A stretch of 64,000 bases of DNA. Source: Sarcocystis neurona (taxonomy: Eukaryota; Apicomplexa; Conoidasida; Eucoccidiorida; Sarcocystidae). The notes beneath the pieces were generated by a model. It searched no databases, had not been told where the DNA came from, and worked only from the letters and a program-made list of their open reading frames with translations. Each line of letters starts with the position of its first letter. Positions within the stretch are counted from its first letter, which is position 1. The position numbers were made by a program, and so were the translations under genes. The stretch covers positions 7,306,629 to 7,370,628 of the forward strand of contig KL647289.1 of NCBI GenBank assembly GCA_000727475.1. Reading direction: 5' to 3'. Below, in pieces: positions 33,401 through 42,100 of this stretch.

Positions 33401-36400
33401 CAGATTCCCTTCCTGCGATCTTCATCGGTATGCTGGCACTAATATATCTACGTATATTTTTTGTGCATAGGTTATCGTAGGCATGAGGCTACTGAAGTTC
33501 GTAAACAGGCCGCCGCCGGGACGCAGAGTCCCTCGCATGCCAGGAGAAAAAGAAATAAATAGAAACCGAAGATGCGCAGAAACCCACACAAGTAGAAGGT
33601 CTACGGGTCTGTGGAGGTCGAACACGGGGAGGATAACGGCCCTCACATGAAGACATCAGCAGAAAAACTGCATTTCCTCTGTGTGTGTGTGTGTGTATGG
33701 GTCTACGTGTTTATGTGTGTATGTCTGTATATACGTATATATATATATATATATGTGTACACACACATACACATACGTATGTATGTACATATATATATAT
33801 ATATATATATGTGGGCCTGTGGTACTGCTACGACTGTCGACGTGGAGGTGGGTGAAACGGGCGGAGGGTAGATTAGTAGTGCCCATCGCAGAGAGAAGTG
33901 TGGGGGACGTGGCTGTTTCTGTTAGAAGGACGCAGGCAGAAGAAGCGGAGAGAGCAGGTGACCGCACAGAGAAGCCAGAGTCTACCAAGTAGAAAACTTG
34001 GCGGTGCAGCAGCAGGTTGATGCCGGGGGGGCCTTTTGTTCTTCACACGATATGTCAGCAGGTGAAGAAGAAACGCGGGCTGCACTGCTGAAGCGAGGGC
34101 CGGCCCTGGAAAGTGGGAAAGTAGAGGAAATGGCAACTCTGCCGGTCAGAGGAAAGACGCACTTTCTCTAGACTGGCAAAGGGCAAGGAGGAACAGAAGA
34201 ACGCAAGTCCCGACGACGACATACATGCAGAAGTTAACAACGGGCAAGGAAAACAAGATCTCGTGGAGATTGCCTACCTTCCGATCTATACACTTGTGTG
34301 GATGAGTGCGCCGTCTCTGCGTATATATATGCAAGCATACATATAGGTGTATATGTATACGGTTCTCTACAAATGTATCGGTGCGTACGTCTCTCTTTTG
34401 CTTCTTCTCCCCCTCTTCGTCTCCCTCTCTCTGTGCCTCGTCTCTTATTTACCTCCCCACAAATGTGTCGGCGCACCTTTTTCTCTCTTTTTCTCTGTAT
34501 TTGTCTTTCTCTATCCCCCGTTGCACGCACGTCTACACGTGTTTGTCTTCCTCTCTGAAGAGAGACCGCCCGCGACGGAGCAGTGGGGTGCGCTGGACGC
34601 CGGAGCGTCTCCTCACGCGCAGCAGCAAAGAAGGCGGTGCTGGCTGTGGGCGCCGGAACTTTCTTCAGTGTCTACACCGGAGCGTGACAACACCCACCAC
34701 ACACAGAGAGAAAATAAGAAATACAGAGAGGGGGAGAAGAGACACAGATAAAGGGAAGAGAAAGTCGAGAACTCGTCCAGACACGTATGGACCAGGAGAA
34801 AGAGAGGAAAACAAAGAGAGGGGAAAGGAGAAGAAACATAGAGGGAGAAAATGGAGAAAAGTTCACAGACGTCCTTCAGTACAACCGTGGACATGCTCAC
34901 GTGTAACAGATAATGCCGACATATATATATAGGTCTATATATGTGTGTGAAGAAGTGGCAGCAAGCAGACAGTCTTGGCCGCCAGGAAACAACTGGACCG
35001 CCCCAGGAGTGAGCGACAGCCCGCAAAGTTGGCTTCGGGGCGCAGAGGGGTCTCTTCTTCAGACCCGTCGCCGGAAGGCAGGGAAGCCAGAAGAACAAAA
35101 AGGTCGAGAAAGGAGAAGAAGAAGGGAAAGGGAAGAGAGAGAACAGCACGCCGACGGAGAAACGAGGCAAAGCGAGTCGCAGCAACGAGAGCAGCAGAGA
35201 TGCATGCAGAGAAGCAACCAGGAGACGCCGAGAAAAAGAAGAGAAGTGGGAAGCAAAAAAGCGAAAAAGAGGGATTGAGAGGAAAAGGGGTCCAAGGCGT
35301 GAAGAAAAGAAGATGCTTACTGCCGCAGTAATCGCGTTGGCAATGAGACCGACGGAGTTCATCGGAGCCAAAACACTCGCAGGAGCGAACGCCAACGCGA
35401 TGATGTGCATAAGTGCCCCGACGCTGTACGCTGCAACAGCGGAAGGCAGCAGCGCCTCAGCAGCAGTTCGCTACGAAATATGTGCGTGTGTACAGGTATG
35501 CCGATCCTATATAGACGTATATATTGTCGAATTAGAGAGAGGTAGAATCCACGTCCTGTGACGCACGTATACTCGTACATAGACATATATGGACATATGT
35601 GCGCCGATCCTCTATATACATACACATGTTGTAGAATTAGGGACAGGTAGCGTTGGTGTCGTGTGTGACGCATATAGACTCGTCGAAATACATATGCGTA
35701 AGATTTCAGAGAAACAGAAAAGCTCGAATTCATGAAGTAGCACGCGTACACACAAAGCCTTGGTACACGTGGTCCACACACACAGAGAGACAGGACGGTG
35801 CTTTCTCTTTTTCCTTCACGGGCTCTCACACAACTTTGCCTTTTCCTCTCTTTATTTCTACGTATACAAAGATATACAGAGGAACGTTCGCGTCTTTCTG
35901 TTTCTCCGCATGCGCACGAGAGAATAGCCTCACCCACCGGCGAGGGGGTGTCTTGGCCAGACTCCGCTACCTGCTGCTGCTGCTGCGCAGGCGAGGCTCC
36001 ACGCGTCCGAAAGCAGCAGCAGCAGCGAAACACTCCCCCCAGCGCGAAGGTACAGGAATTTCCTCTACTTCACCGATGGCCACACACACGTAGAAATATC
36101 GAGATGTTTTTGTTAAAGCACTTTTGCGGATAAGTAACTTTGTTGGCAGCTCCACAGCTCGAGGCGTTCTTAGTAAAAAGAGACCAGAAACTATTGCTGC
36201 TGCTGCTGCTCCTCCTACTGCTGCTGCTGCTCCTCCTACTGCTGCTGCTCCTCCTACTGCTGCTGCTGCTCCTCCTACTGCTGCTGCTCCTCCTACTGCT
36301 GCTGCTGCTACTGCTGCTCCTCCAACTGCTGCTGCTGCTACTGCTGCTCCTCCAACTGCTGNNNNNNNNNNNNNNNNNNNNNNNNNNNNNNNNNNNNNNN

Positions 36401-38787
36401 NNNNNNNNNNNNNNNNNNNNNNNNNNNNNNNNNNNNNNNNNNNNNNNNNNNNNNNNNNNNNNNNNNNNNNNNNNNNNNNNNNNNNNNNNNNNNNNNNNNN
36501 NNNNNNNNNNNNNNNNNNNNNNNNNNNNNNNNNNNNNNNNNNNNNNNNNNNNNNNNNNNNNNNNNNNNNNNNNNNNNNNNNNNNNNNNNNNNNNNNNNNN
36601 NNNNNNNNNNNNNNNNNNNNNNNNNNNNNNNNNNNNNNNNNNNNNNNNNNNNNNNNNNNNNNNNNNNNNNNNNNNNNNNNNNNNNNNNNNNNNNNNNNNN
36701 NNNNNNNNNNNNNNNNNNNNNNNNTGCTCCTCCAACTGCTGCTGCTGCAACTGCTGCTCCTCCAACTGCTGCTGCTGCAACTGCTGCTCCTCCAACTGCT
36801 GCTGCTGCAACTGCTGCTCCTCCAACTGCGGCTGCTGCAACTGCTGCTCCTCCAACTGCTGCTGCTGCAACTGCTGCTCCTCCAACTGCTGCTGCTGCAA
36901 CTGCTGCTGCTACTGCTGCTGCTGTTGCTGTCGTAACCTTTGGTGGCCCAGAGACCAAGTCCCTCACATGTCCACGACAATTTATACAGAAGTCTAAACC
37001 GCAAGAAGAACACTACCACAAATGATAAAAAAGAGACAGAGACAGAGACAGAAAGAGAAAAGTAGAGAAACACACGCAGGAAGACACGCAGGTGAGACAC
37101 GAGGAAGATTTGTTGAACAGGGCTCGCGGTGGTCGTGTGTCGGTTCTGGGATGCTTCTCTTTTTCTGCTGGCTCGTTTTCCTGCTGCTCTTGCTGCTGCC
37201 TGTGCTTCTCTGTAGCTTCTTCTCCTTTCTCTTCCTCTCTTGTTTGGGGTCATTTTTTGACCTTCCCGATTGTCTTTTTCTCCTTCCCGTTTCCTCTCTC
37301 TCTATCTGCTTCTCCTTGAGGCTTCCTCCCTAGCTGTCTTCTGCATTCCCACCAGCAAGTCCAGCACACCACAGAGGCTCGCAGCACTGGGCGCTGAAGA
37401 AGGAAACGAGACGGCTGCGTGCCACGCCCTCCGTCTCCAAGTTGAGTCCCATCTTCATAAAAGTGCTCCCCCCAGCCATGAGAATGCTGCCGCACAAAGT
37501 CAGAAGGACGCCTATCAACATTCCAGTACTCTTGTCCAGGTCCAGGAGTTTGACGATCGCTTCTGGTGTTGCCCCGAGGCGTCGCGCAGATCCCCCCACA
37601 GCTCCTGCGGTTCTTCCTGATCCTGCTGCATTCCCCTCTGCTGCTGGGGCTGTTTCTCTTCCTGCCTCTTGTGCTTCTCCTGCTTCTCGCTCTTCCGCTG
37701 CTGCTGCACGCGCTTTTCCTGCCGTGGCTGCTGCTGCCGCGACCTCTTCAGCGAGCGCTGCTTGAGGAAGAACGCTTCTGCAGGGCTCTCTGAACCGCTG
37801 CAGCTCCTGCCAGCACGGGTCGGCAGCAGTTGTTGTCGTTGCTGCTGCTGCTACTGAAGGAAAAAACGAGAGGAGAGAACGTCCAGCAGGAGACACAGCA
37901 GAGGGCGGCAGCGGGATAAACCAACAATTAAAAGAAGCACCGACCAGCAGCAGCCACCACAACCACGTAGAAAGAAAAGACGAGGCGAAGAGGCGGGCTT
38001 TGCTGCTGCCGCGCTGTTGCTGCTGTTGCTGCTGCAGCGGTACCGGAGGCTCGTACAGGCCTAAAACGGGCGGTCCCTGCGTACTCTCCCTCATTTGCAG
38101 AGAAGTCGTGATACCAGCTGCTCTGAAGGCAATCTCAGACGAGGAGGCAGCAGTGACGGTTGCAACAGGAGCAACAGCAGCGTGAGGGGCGCGCTCAACA
38201 AAAGCAGCAGCCGCTCCGAGGACACCTGCAGGAGAGGCAGCAGCAGTCGCAGAGGCAGAGGCGCTTGAAAGCGCTTCAATAGGAGAAGCAAGCGCAGCTG
38301 CGACGCCAGGGATGGCTGCGGCAGCAGCAGAGGCACCAGCAGTACAGCCGGCAGCAGGCGGGGCACCGCAGTCACCAGCGGCAGCAACAGTAGTACCAAC
38401 CCCTACAGCAGCAGCCCCAGCAGCAACACCCCCAGCAGCGGCAGCAGCAGCACCAGCGGCAACGATGGAGTCTGTCTGAGGATACTGGGAACTGCGAAGT
38501 GGGAGAACGTTTTTGGCGCACGTGAGAGAGAAGCAGTTGCCTTCTTGAAGCTTGTTGAAAGAAAGACGTGATGGAGCTACCGCAGGCTGCTGGTCCTTCC
38601 TTGAAACTTTTCTAGTCATTCTCCTCCTCCTTCGTGCCGCTACCTGTGCTCTCTTTTCTCCCTCTGCTGAAGCAGGTGCAGTTGCCCTAGCAGCTGCTGC
38701 GGGAACTCCTACTGTCGCTGGCGGTCGTAGGAGATGTGCTGCTGCTGTTGCAGCAGGTGGTGCTGCCTGCTGTCCTGACTGGGCCAT
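17954..38787 (-). CDS. NIPA: NIPA-type (DUF803) magnesium transporter-like membrane protein, ten exons
   Basis: Spliced model: 38787-37353, 35430-35321, 31679-31111, 29495-29359, 28115-28036, 26863-26780, 24216-24123, 22504-22380, 19929-19675 and 18481-17954 (3417 nt, about 1138 aa). NIPA proteins are nine-span membrane proteins of the EamA-like superfamily implicated in Mg2+ transport. Family blocks appear in order: TM1 GMLIGVLLTLCGSILM, TM2/3 IIALAFAPASVLAPMNS, KEPFGFRELLF, TM5 WYLAYLACCVVPGF, TM6 LSYGFLAGLTGAQCVLELKE, TM7 into IHFLNLGLARGDATLVVP, TYYVSWTFFGTLGG and TM9 MGAIVLFSLGFGLTTL. Each exon was found from the expected next block and each junction keeps phase. Usual NIPA length is 300-450 aa; the excess is a roughly 450-residue Ala/Gln-rich N-terminus, an Ala/Gln cytosolic loop and a roughly 260-residue tail. 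Ion specificity is inferred from family only. Confidence 0.88.
19019..19257. repeat. Four-copy tandem repeat in NIPA intron 9
   Basis: Four units of about 55-70 nt: AGGTCGnyATAAAGAGTAG, then GAGAGAGCTTkTAGTACCCT, then a TA run of variable length. Copies start near 19021, 19093, 19148 and 19213. Confidence 0.85.
19675..19929 (-). CDS. NIPA: NIPA-like exon 9: basic cytosolic tail
   Basis: 85 codons with acceptor ACGTTGCCAG and donor GAG|GTAACA, phase 0. It begins RTQELQEQQLAKQVTLAMGL and has a basic segment (GRTVGRRRFRPLYQRFRRTR) and ELTLSSAGVIGGAYTLPHSL. It is outside the conserved NIPA core, so linkage to exon 8 rests on order, strand and phase. It could alternatively be a small separate gene with exon 10. 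Confidence 0.62.
19930..20535. repeat. CAG-rich block in NIPA intron 8
   Basis: Plus-strand CAG/GCA triplets with all three plus frames largely open (Ala-rich 20149-20535, ending DFVNPAEYFCLPGTGS; Gln-rich 20285-20605). Minus frames are Leu-rich. Interpreted as intronic, upstream of exon 9, but a plus-strand exon cannot be excluded. Confidence 0.5.
21960..22200. repeat. CAG-rich block in NIPA intron 8
   Basis: A short Ser/Ala/Glu frame on plus (21960-22145, ending AAAEEEAAEGAAAEEQR) opposite Leu/Cys-rich minus frames. It lies between exons 8 and 9. No splice-supported reading was found that keeps the NIPA frame, although exons 8 and 9 join without it. Confidence 0.5.
22380..22504 (-). CDS. 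NIPA: NIPA-like exon 8: GG-loop and TM9
   Basis: Acceptor GTCCTGCCCAG. It encodes FAKFHEIQGFSMGAIVLFSL and GFGLTTLCIAILAVQ, the last family TM after the conserved GGxxFxEFxGFS turn. The 3' end is uncertain: TAC|GTACAC (used here) and ACT|GTGCTG (22389) both leave phase 0. Confidence 0.85.
24123..24216 (-). CDS. NIPA: NIPA-like exon 7: TM7 end and TM8
   Basis: Acceptor TTTTTTTTTGACAG and donor GGAG|GTATCT. It encodes IHFLNLGLARGDATLVVPTY, then YVSWTFFGTLG. The LNxxLxxxDxxxVVPxYYxxWT pattern is diagnostic for the family. Confidence 0.93.
24528..24675. repeat. Two-copy repeat in NIPA intron 6
   Basis: TCTGTrTATrGAnnnAGACAGGGAGACACAGrGACAG occurs at 24528-24566 and 24630-24670, with a TA run between; spacing about 103 nt. 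Confidence 0.75.
25250..25745. repeat. CTG tract in NIPA intron 6
   Basis: About 500 nt of plus CTG (sense-strand CAG) triplets. Plus frames are poly-Leu/Ala; the minus frame reads Ala-rich. It lies between exons 6 and 7, whose direct joining is demanded by the protein family, so this tract is intronic. Confidence 0.75.
26780..26863 (-). CDS. NIPA: NIPA-like exon 6: TM7 first half, GC donor
   Basis: A long pyrimidine tract and CTGAAG acceptor precede KGVDYPNIWVHPQPYLVVVF and LVASVWTQ, matching the NIPA helix that continues into IHFLNLGL. The exon ends CAG|GCAAGT, a classical GC-AG donor; no GT lies at the required position. Phase 0 both sides, 28 codons. Confidence 0.85.
27650..28030. repeat. 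CTG tract following NIPA exon 5
   Basis: Sense-strand CAG/GAG triplets continuing the exon 5 reading frame with Gln, Glu, Ala and Lys. Either intronic (donor at 28035) or a low-complexity loop of the protein. Confidence 0.6.
28036..28115 (-). CDS. NIPA: NIPA-like exon 5: TM6
   Basis: Acceptor is nine T then CAG; it encodes LSYGFLAGLTGAQCVLELKE and LAACFH, the family TM6 with its GAQxxxxxKxxxEL pattern. The donor used is CAC|GTAAGA. The frame stays open for over 140 codons beyond this donor through Gln/Glu/Ala sequence, so a longer exon ending at a later phase-0 donor (for example AAG|GTGCAG near 27760) is possible. Confidence 0.87.
28522..28569. repeat. 27-nt direct tandem duplication
   Basis: GATATGCTTGCACTGCCTATA and GTATGCTTGCACTGCCTATA are separated by CGAAG; two copies in NIPA intron 5 or 4. 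Confidence 0.85.
28875..29300. repeat. CTG tract in NIPA intron 4
   Basis: About 420 nt of CTG/GCTGCT triplets on plus, with Ala/Leu/Cys readings. It lies between exons 4 and 5, which join directly in phase. Confidence 0.7.
29359..29495 (-). CDS. NIPA: NIPA-like exon 4: loop before TM6
   Basis: Acceptor GGCGCTGCAG and donor ATCG|GTAATC. It encodes EAPREGEETRRALLSAEERS, an acidic charged loop, and ends GLKKPITYPRCI, entering TM6. Both split codons (AG+C, G+GC) fit neighbours, which is strong support for a short exon embedded in CTG-repeat sequence with open frames on both strands. Confidence 0.82.
29500..30120. repeat. CAG/CTG triplet blocks upstream of NIPA exon 4
   Basis: CAG on the plus strand (29500-29590, 29820-30070). 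Frames such as Gln-rich MKQQPPQQQ (29971) or Ala-rich on plus and Leu/Cys-rich on minus are open but lack conserved content. Part of NIPA intron 3. Confidence 0.55.
30563..30850. repeat. Two-copy repeat in NIPA intron 3
   Basis: ATTTTCTCCAsATCsnTCTACA (about 30570, 30727) and AGAGTsTCAACA (30635, 30784) mark two copies about 155 nt apart, with TA/CA microsatellites inside. Confidence 0.7.
30980..31096. repeat. Two-copy repeat beside NIPA exon 3 donor
   Basis: GCGTGTGGATAAGAGArAGG at 30987-31006 and 31067-31086, 80 nt apart, 15-25 nt from the proposed donor at 31110. Confidence 0.8.
31111..31679 (-). CDS. NIPA: NIPA-like exon 3: TM4-TM5 and Gln/Ala-rich loop
   Basis: Acceptor TGCCGCAG, then TVLKEPFGFRELLFTGGTAV (the LGExxTxRDL-like turn into TM4), an Asn-Met-Thr-Gly Ala-rich insert, then WGDPWYLAYLACCVVPGFAT (TM5). 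A cytosolic loop with AEENAVLEEERDRLL, poly-Gln and Pro/Ala sequence follows. The proposed donor is AAAAAAAG|GTAGCT, phase 2, which gives a perfect Ser codon with exon 4. Confidence 0.85.
31790..32890. repeat. CAG-rich blocks in NIPA intron 2
   Basis: Plus-strand CAG triplets (31860-31930, 32020-32100, 32690-32880) with Gln/Ser frames on plus (31793 ATG; 32639) and Leu-rich, membrane-like frames on minus (32420-32128, LYSYVLLLLVSVLLQ). Not needed for the NIPA frame. Confidence 0.55.
34367..34478. repeat. Two-copy motif in NIPA intron 2
   Basis: ACAAATGTrTCGGyGC occurs at about 34369 and 34459, each followed by a CT-rich tract. Confidence 0.65.
35321..35430 (-). CDS. NIPA: NIPA-like exon 2: TM2-TM3 with family signature
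   Basis: Acceptor CCGCTGTTGCAG and donor GCA|GTAAGC. It encodes YSVGALMHIIALAFAPASVL, then APMNSVGLIANAITAA. The ALxFAPxSxxAP core is the most recognisable NIPA/DUF803 motif. The split Ala codon matches exon 1, and phase 0 out matches exon 3. Confidence 0.92.
35503..35697. repeat. Two-copy repeat in NIPA intron 1
   Basis: GCCGATCCTmTATA (35499, 35612), GTmGAATTAGrGAnAGGTAG and TGACGCAyrTAkACTCGT mark two copies about 113 nt apart. Confidence 0.8.
36190..36925. repeat. CTG-based 27-nt minisatellite with assembly gap
   Basis: Units of CTGCTCCTCC, AACTGCTGCTGCTGCA (27 nt) right of the gap, and shorter 18-21-nt CTCCTCCTA variants left of it. 36362-36724 is 363 N. All six frames are open (minus QQQQLEEQQL, AVGGAAVAAA or SSSWRSSSC). 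It sits in NIPA intron 1, on the sense strand as CAG/GAG. Confidence 0.9.
36362..36724. other. Assembly gap of 363 N
   Basis: Undetermined bases inside the minisatellite. The true repeat length is unknown and may be much larger. Confidence 1.
37353..38787 (-). CDS. NIPA: NIPA-like exon 1: low-complexity N-terminus and TM1
   Basis: 478 codons from the first in-frame ATG (38787-38785, GTAATGG context). The open frame continues upstream to a TAG at about 39222 without another ATG, so an earlier exon is possible. It contains an Ala/Pro-rich stretch, basic RRRRRM, poly-Gln and a hydrophobic segment (WLWWLLLVGASFNCWF, near 37960) that could be a signal anchor or part of an unspliced intron. It ends with LDLDKSTGMLIGVLLTLC, the first family TM, and EPLWCAGLA at a G|GTGGGA donor. 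Confidence 0.78.
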
Positions 38788-39098
38788 TACTGCTGCTGCA
38801 GGGGCTGCGACAGCAGCTGCCTCCGCTGCTGTTGCTATATTCAAAGCGGCCGTAGCACGTGCTGCCGGCGTTGCTCGGCAGGACACGCCGTCGCAGCCCC
38901 GTTGCTTCTGCTGCTGCAGGTCGTCGCCAGAACAGGCCAGCTCGGCGGCTCCTGCGGCTTCGAGCCTCGCCCGTTGCACACAGCAGCAGAGAAAGATTTG
39001 CTCCTGTGCGTTGCTGCGAAAACTTGCACCAAGCCATGCAGCGGCTGTTTTCACGGCTCTCCCATATGCTGCTGCTGCTGCTCGTGGAACGGCTTTTG

Positions 39099-39170
39099 TT
39101 GCTGAACCGGCTGCTATTACTGAACCAGCTACTGTTGCTGAACCGGCTACTGTTGCTGAACCGGCTGCTG
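39099..39170. repeat. 18-nt tandem repeat, four copies
   Basis: Units TTGCTGAACCGGCTACTG with small changes. The minus frame reads (AGSATV)n, in frame with NIPA exon 1 upstream of its ATG; the plus frame reads (AEPATV)n. Confidence 0.9.
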
Positions 39171-42100
39171 TTGCAGGGCGGCGGCTGTCAGTCCGGCTGC
39201 CGCCGCTTCTCTTCCTGACCGGCTAAGTGCAGGTGCTGCTTTTTACGCTGCTGCCCTGCTTGTGGGGCGCTGCGCGAAGCGAGGAGCACCAGCAGCAGTA
39301 ACGCGCAAACAAATACGTAGGTCTTTCGCAAAAAAGTGCTGCCGCTGTCATCACAATTAACTGCTGCTGCTCTTGTGTGCGAGTGCTTCTCTGTCTATTT
39401 GTCTTTGTGTATGAAGTGGAAGGGGCAGCAGCAGCAGCAGAAGAGCAAGGTGGTCATCAGTGGGAGAAGGAGTAACACTAACGGCAGAACGGCAAAAGGG
39501 AGCGGCAAGGATGCCGCGGCAGGTGAGCCAGGAGACTCTCTCATGTGCAACTAGTGGGAGAGACGATAGCAAGGAAAAAGACCGCAGCAATTCTGGCCGG
39601 CGGGTAGTGGACAGCACAAGCGGAATACAAAGTTATTACGAGAGAGACACTCCCGCTGCTACTAGTCTTCATGCGGGAACAGAAGTACACTGGCGCGTCT
39701 TTCTGCAGCTGGTGGGTGTGTGTATGTGTACGTGTTTCTTCAGCCTCCGCGTTAACCGTCTAGAAAAACGAAGTACCGTTTAAGCACTCGCGCTCTCCTG
39801 ACGGTCCTCTACCCCGGCGTCTGTGGCCTTACGTTCACCAGGAAAGAAGGGGAGGCATCACGCTAGGCCAGACGTGTGCGGCGATGAGAAGTGTCACTAC
39901 GGGCAGAGAAGAGGAAGAGAAGGGAAGATTTGTTGATTTGAATAGAGACTCACCTGTCGGTCAAGAACTAGAGCGGAGCCACCTGTGAAGTGGTGCTGAC
40001 GGAGAGGAGACTGAGGAGGAAAACACTCCAGAATTGAGACGAAACGGAAGTTTGTTGCACCGCATCGACAGGAAGAAAAACTGGTGGGCAAGAACAAGCA
40101 TATACGATGAAGGGGAACCTACAAAAGACAGACAGACACACATGCGCATGGGTTCGACTGGCACGGATGTGAGGAAAAGAGGGTAAACAAGTAGACAAGA
40201 CATGGCCCGAAGACTCAAAAGATCTAGGATTTTTCCATTTAAAGAACAGATTCTCGTAAAGAGTGGTTCACGCACAGGCCCCCGGTACGCGCAAGACAGA
40301 GAGAAGTCCCAGCGGTGCAAAGATTTTAACACCCTTGGCTCTCCCACCCCGCCCATACAGACGGCGACCTGCACGAGTGGAAAAGCTGCGTCAGTGGAAA
40401 AAGATGCACGCATTTCGAAGTCTGCATACGTGAATCTACATTTGTGTGCAGAGAAGATATGTACACACAACATACATATATGTTCAGGCAAGTATGACCA
40501 CGCAAGAGCGTGAGGAAGACACCGGACGACCTCGCAGACAGTGCGCCCACGCCGGTGGATGGAGCACGCACACAGCAGTCGAGGGAAAGCGTGACGTTCC
40601 TTGGGTAAACGCGATATTTGGATAGATCTGTTATAGAGGTGCACAGTTTAGACACAGAAAGAGTGAACCAGAAATGTGGGAAAGCAGCGTTTCAAGCCCA
40701 TTCCGTCTGGTGGCACGGTCTCTTGGAGTGAGAACAGCGGAAGGCTAGCCGTCGCCATGCAGCCGAGCAATCCCAGCACCAGCAGCAGCAGCAGCAGTAG
40801 TAGCCCCGGCAGCAGCACAGCAGTAGCACCGGCAATTCTAGCAGAGTTGCTCTTAGCAGCTCCTGAAAGAAAAGCAGCATTGATTCGGGAGTGTGCTGCA
40901 CAGCGGGACAGGCAATTCTGGCTGCGGCAAGCGCGAGCAGCATCCCTGGCAAGCCCAGGAACGGCCGGCAGCAGAACAGGGAACAGCTCTGGCCGTATTC
41001 AAGAGAATTTTCCACAAGAGTTAAGGAGTGAAGGAAGTCCGAGCGGCAGGAGGAAGGAAAGCCGCAACTGGAGAAGCTGACCAGGGGAGCGCTTAACGTT
41101 CAGGGACAGCAGCGCCAAGGGTATACAGGACCAGCAACTCCACCAGCCAGAACACTGTAGATGCAGCGGCTGCTGGGAACGCAGCCGCAGGTTCGCCAAC
41201 AGCCCCAGCAGAATAGCCCGATTCATGGGTGAGAAAGCACACCTCGGTCTGTGGCGGGGAACTCGGGTGCGAGCGAGGTGCTGCAGCGGCACTACGAGGA
41301 AGAAAGCTTCAGGAAACTCAGGTAGGGGAGACTGGGTGATGCTAATCTCCCGCTTACCAAGATGTGTGCTGCGTGGGTCTGCAGCCAATTTTACAGTGTG
41401 CATGCTCCTTCTCGCTGCTGCTGGGCATTTCTTCTTCATGCCCTGGTTCTCTGATCTCGCCGATACTGCCGCTGTGTAGGCCGTCTCATATTACGACAGG
41501 GGGTTTGACTGCTGTGCCAGTAGTACTGAGGTTGACGTCGTAGTTGGTGCCGCAGGTCCTGTTTCTGCTTCCTGTCGCTGTCGTCGGTACTACAGGAACT
41601 GCTGCTGCTGCTGCTCGTGGTGTGGACGCTGGCACTTTTCCTAGACGGCTTGATGCTGCTTGTACTAGGCAACTGTACGCTGGTACTGCCGCACGCGCAG
41701 ATACATGATACGTCCTCCTGCTGATGCCTTAGCGCTCAGTAGCGAAGGAAGAGCAGAACCAGATACCGAATTTTTTCGGAGGGCGCTACGAGGTGGCTGC
41801 AGCAGCAGCAGCAGCGTGTACGGCAGCAGCAGTCGAAAAACGGCGGAATGTGAAGATGCTGCAGCAGGGGTTGCAACAGTGCAACGACGTGGTATACAAT
41901 AAAAGACGCTGCTGCAGCAGATGCTCGTACAGTAGCATGTGTTAGTGTATCACGTCCCGCACTATAAACTTCTACACTGCCGGGTGCCAGATCGACAGAT
42001 ACAAGAGAACCACCTTCGGGAGGGCCAGTAAATTACAAGGCGTACGCATGTACACGTACGCATACCTATGCCGTGTCGCACGTTACGAGAAATCCTCCAA

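Noticed and set aside
40676..41080. Plus-strand Ser/Ala-rich frame with helix AILAELLLAAPERKAALIRE
   Set aside because: Reads plausibly but has no recognised domain, no neighbouring exon on plus, and a GCA-repeat origin; noted only in the intergenic entry.
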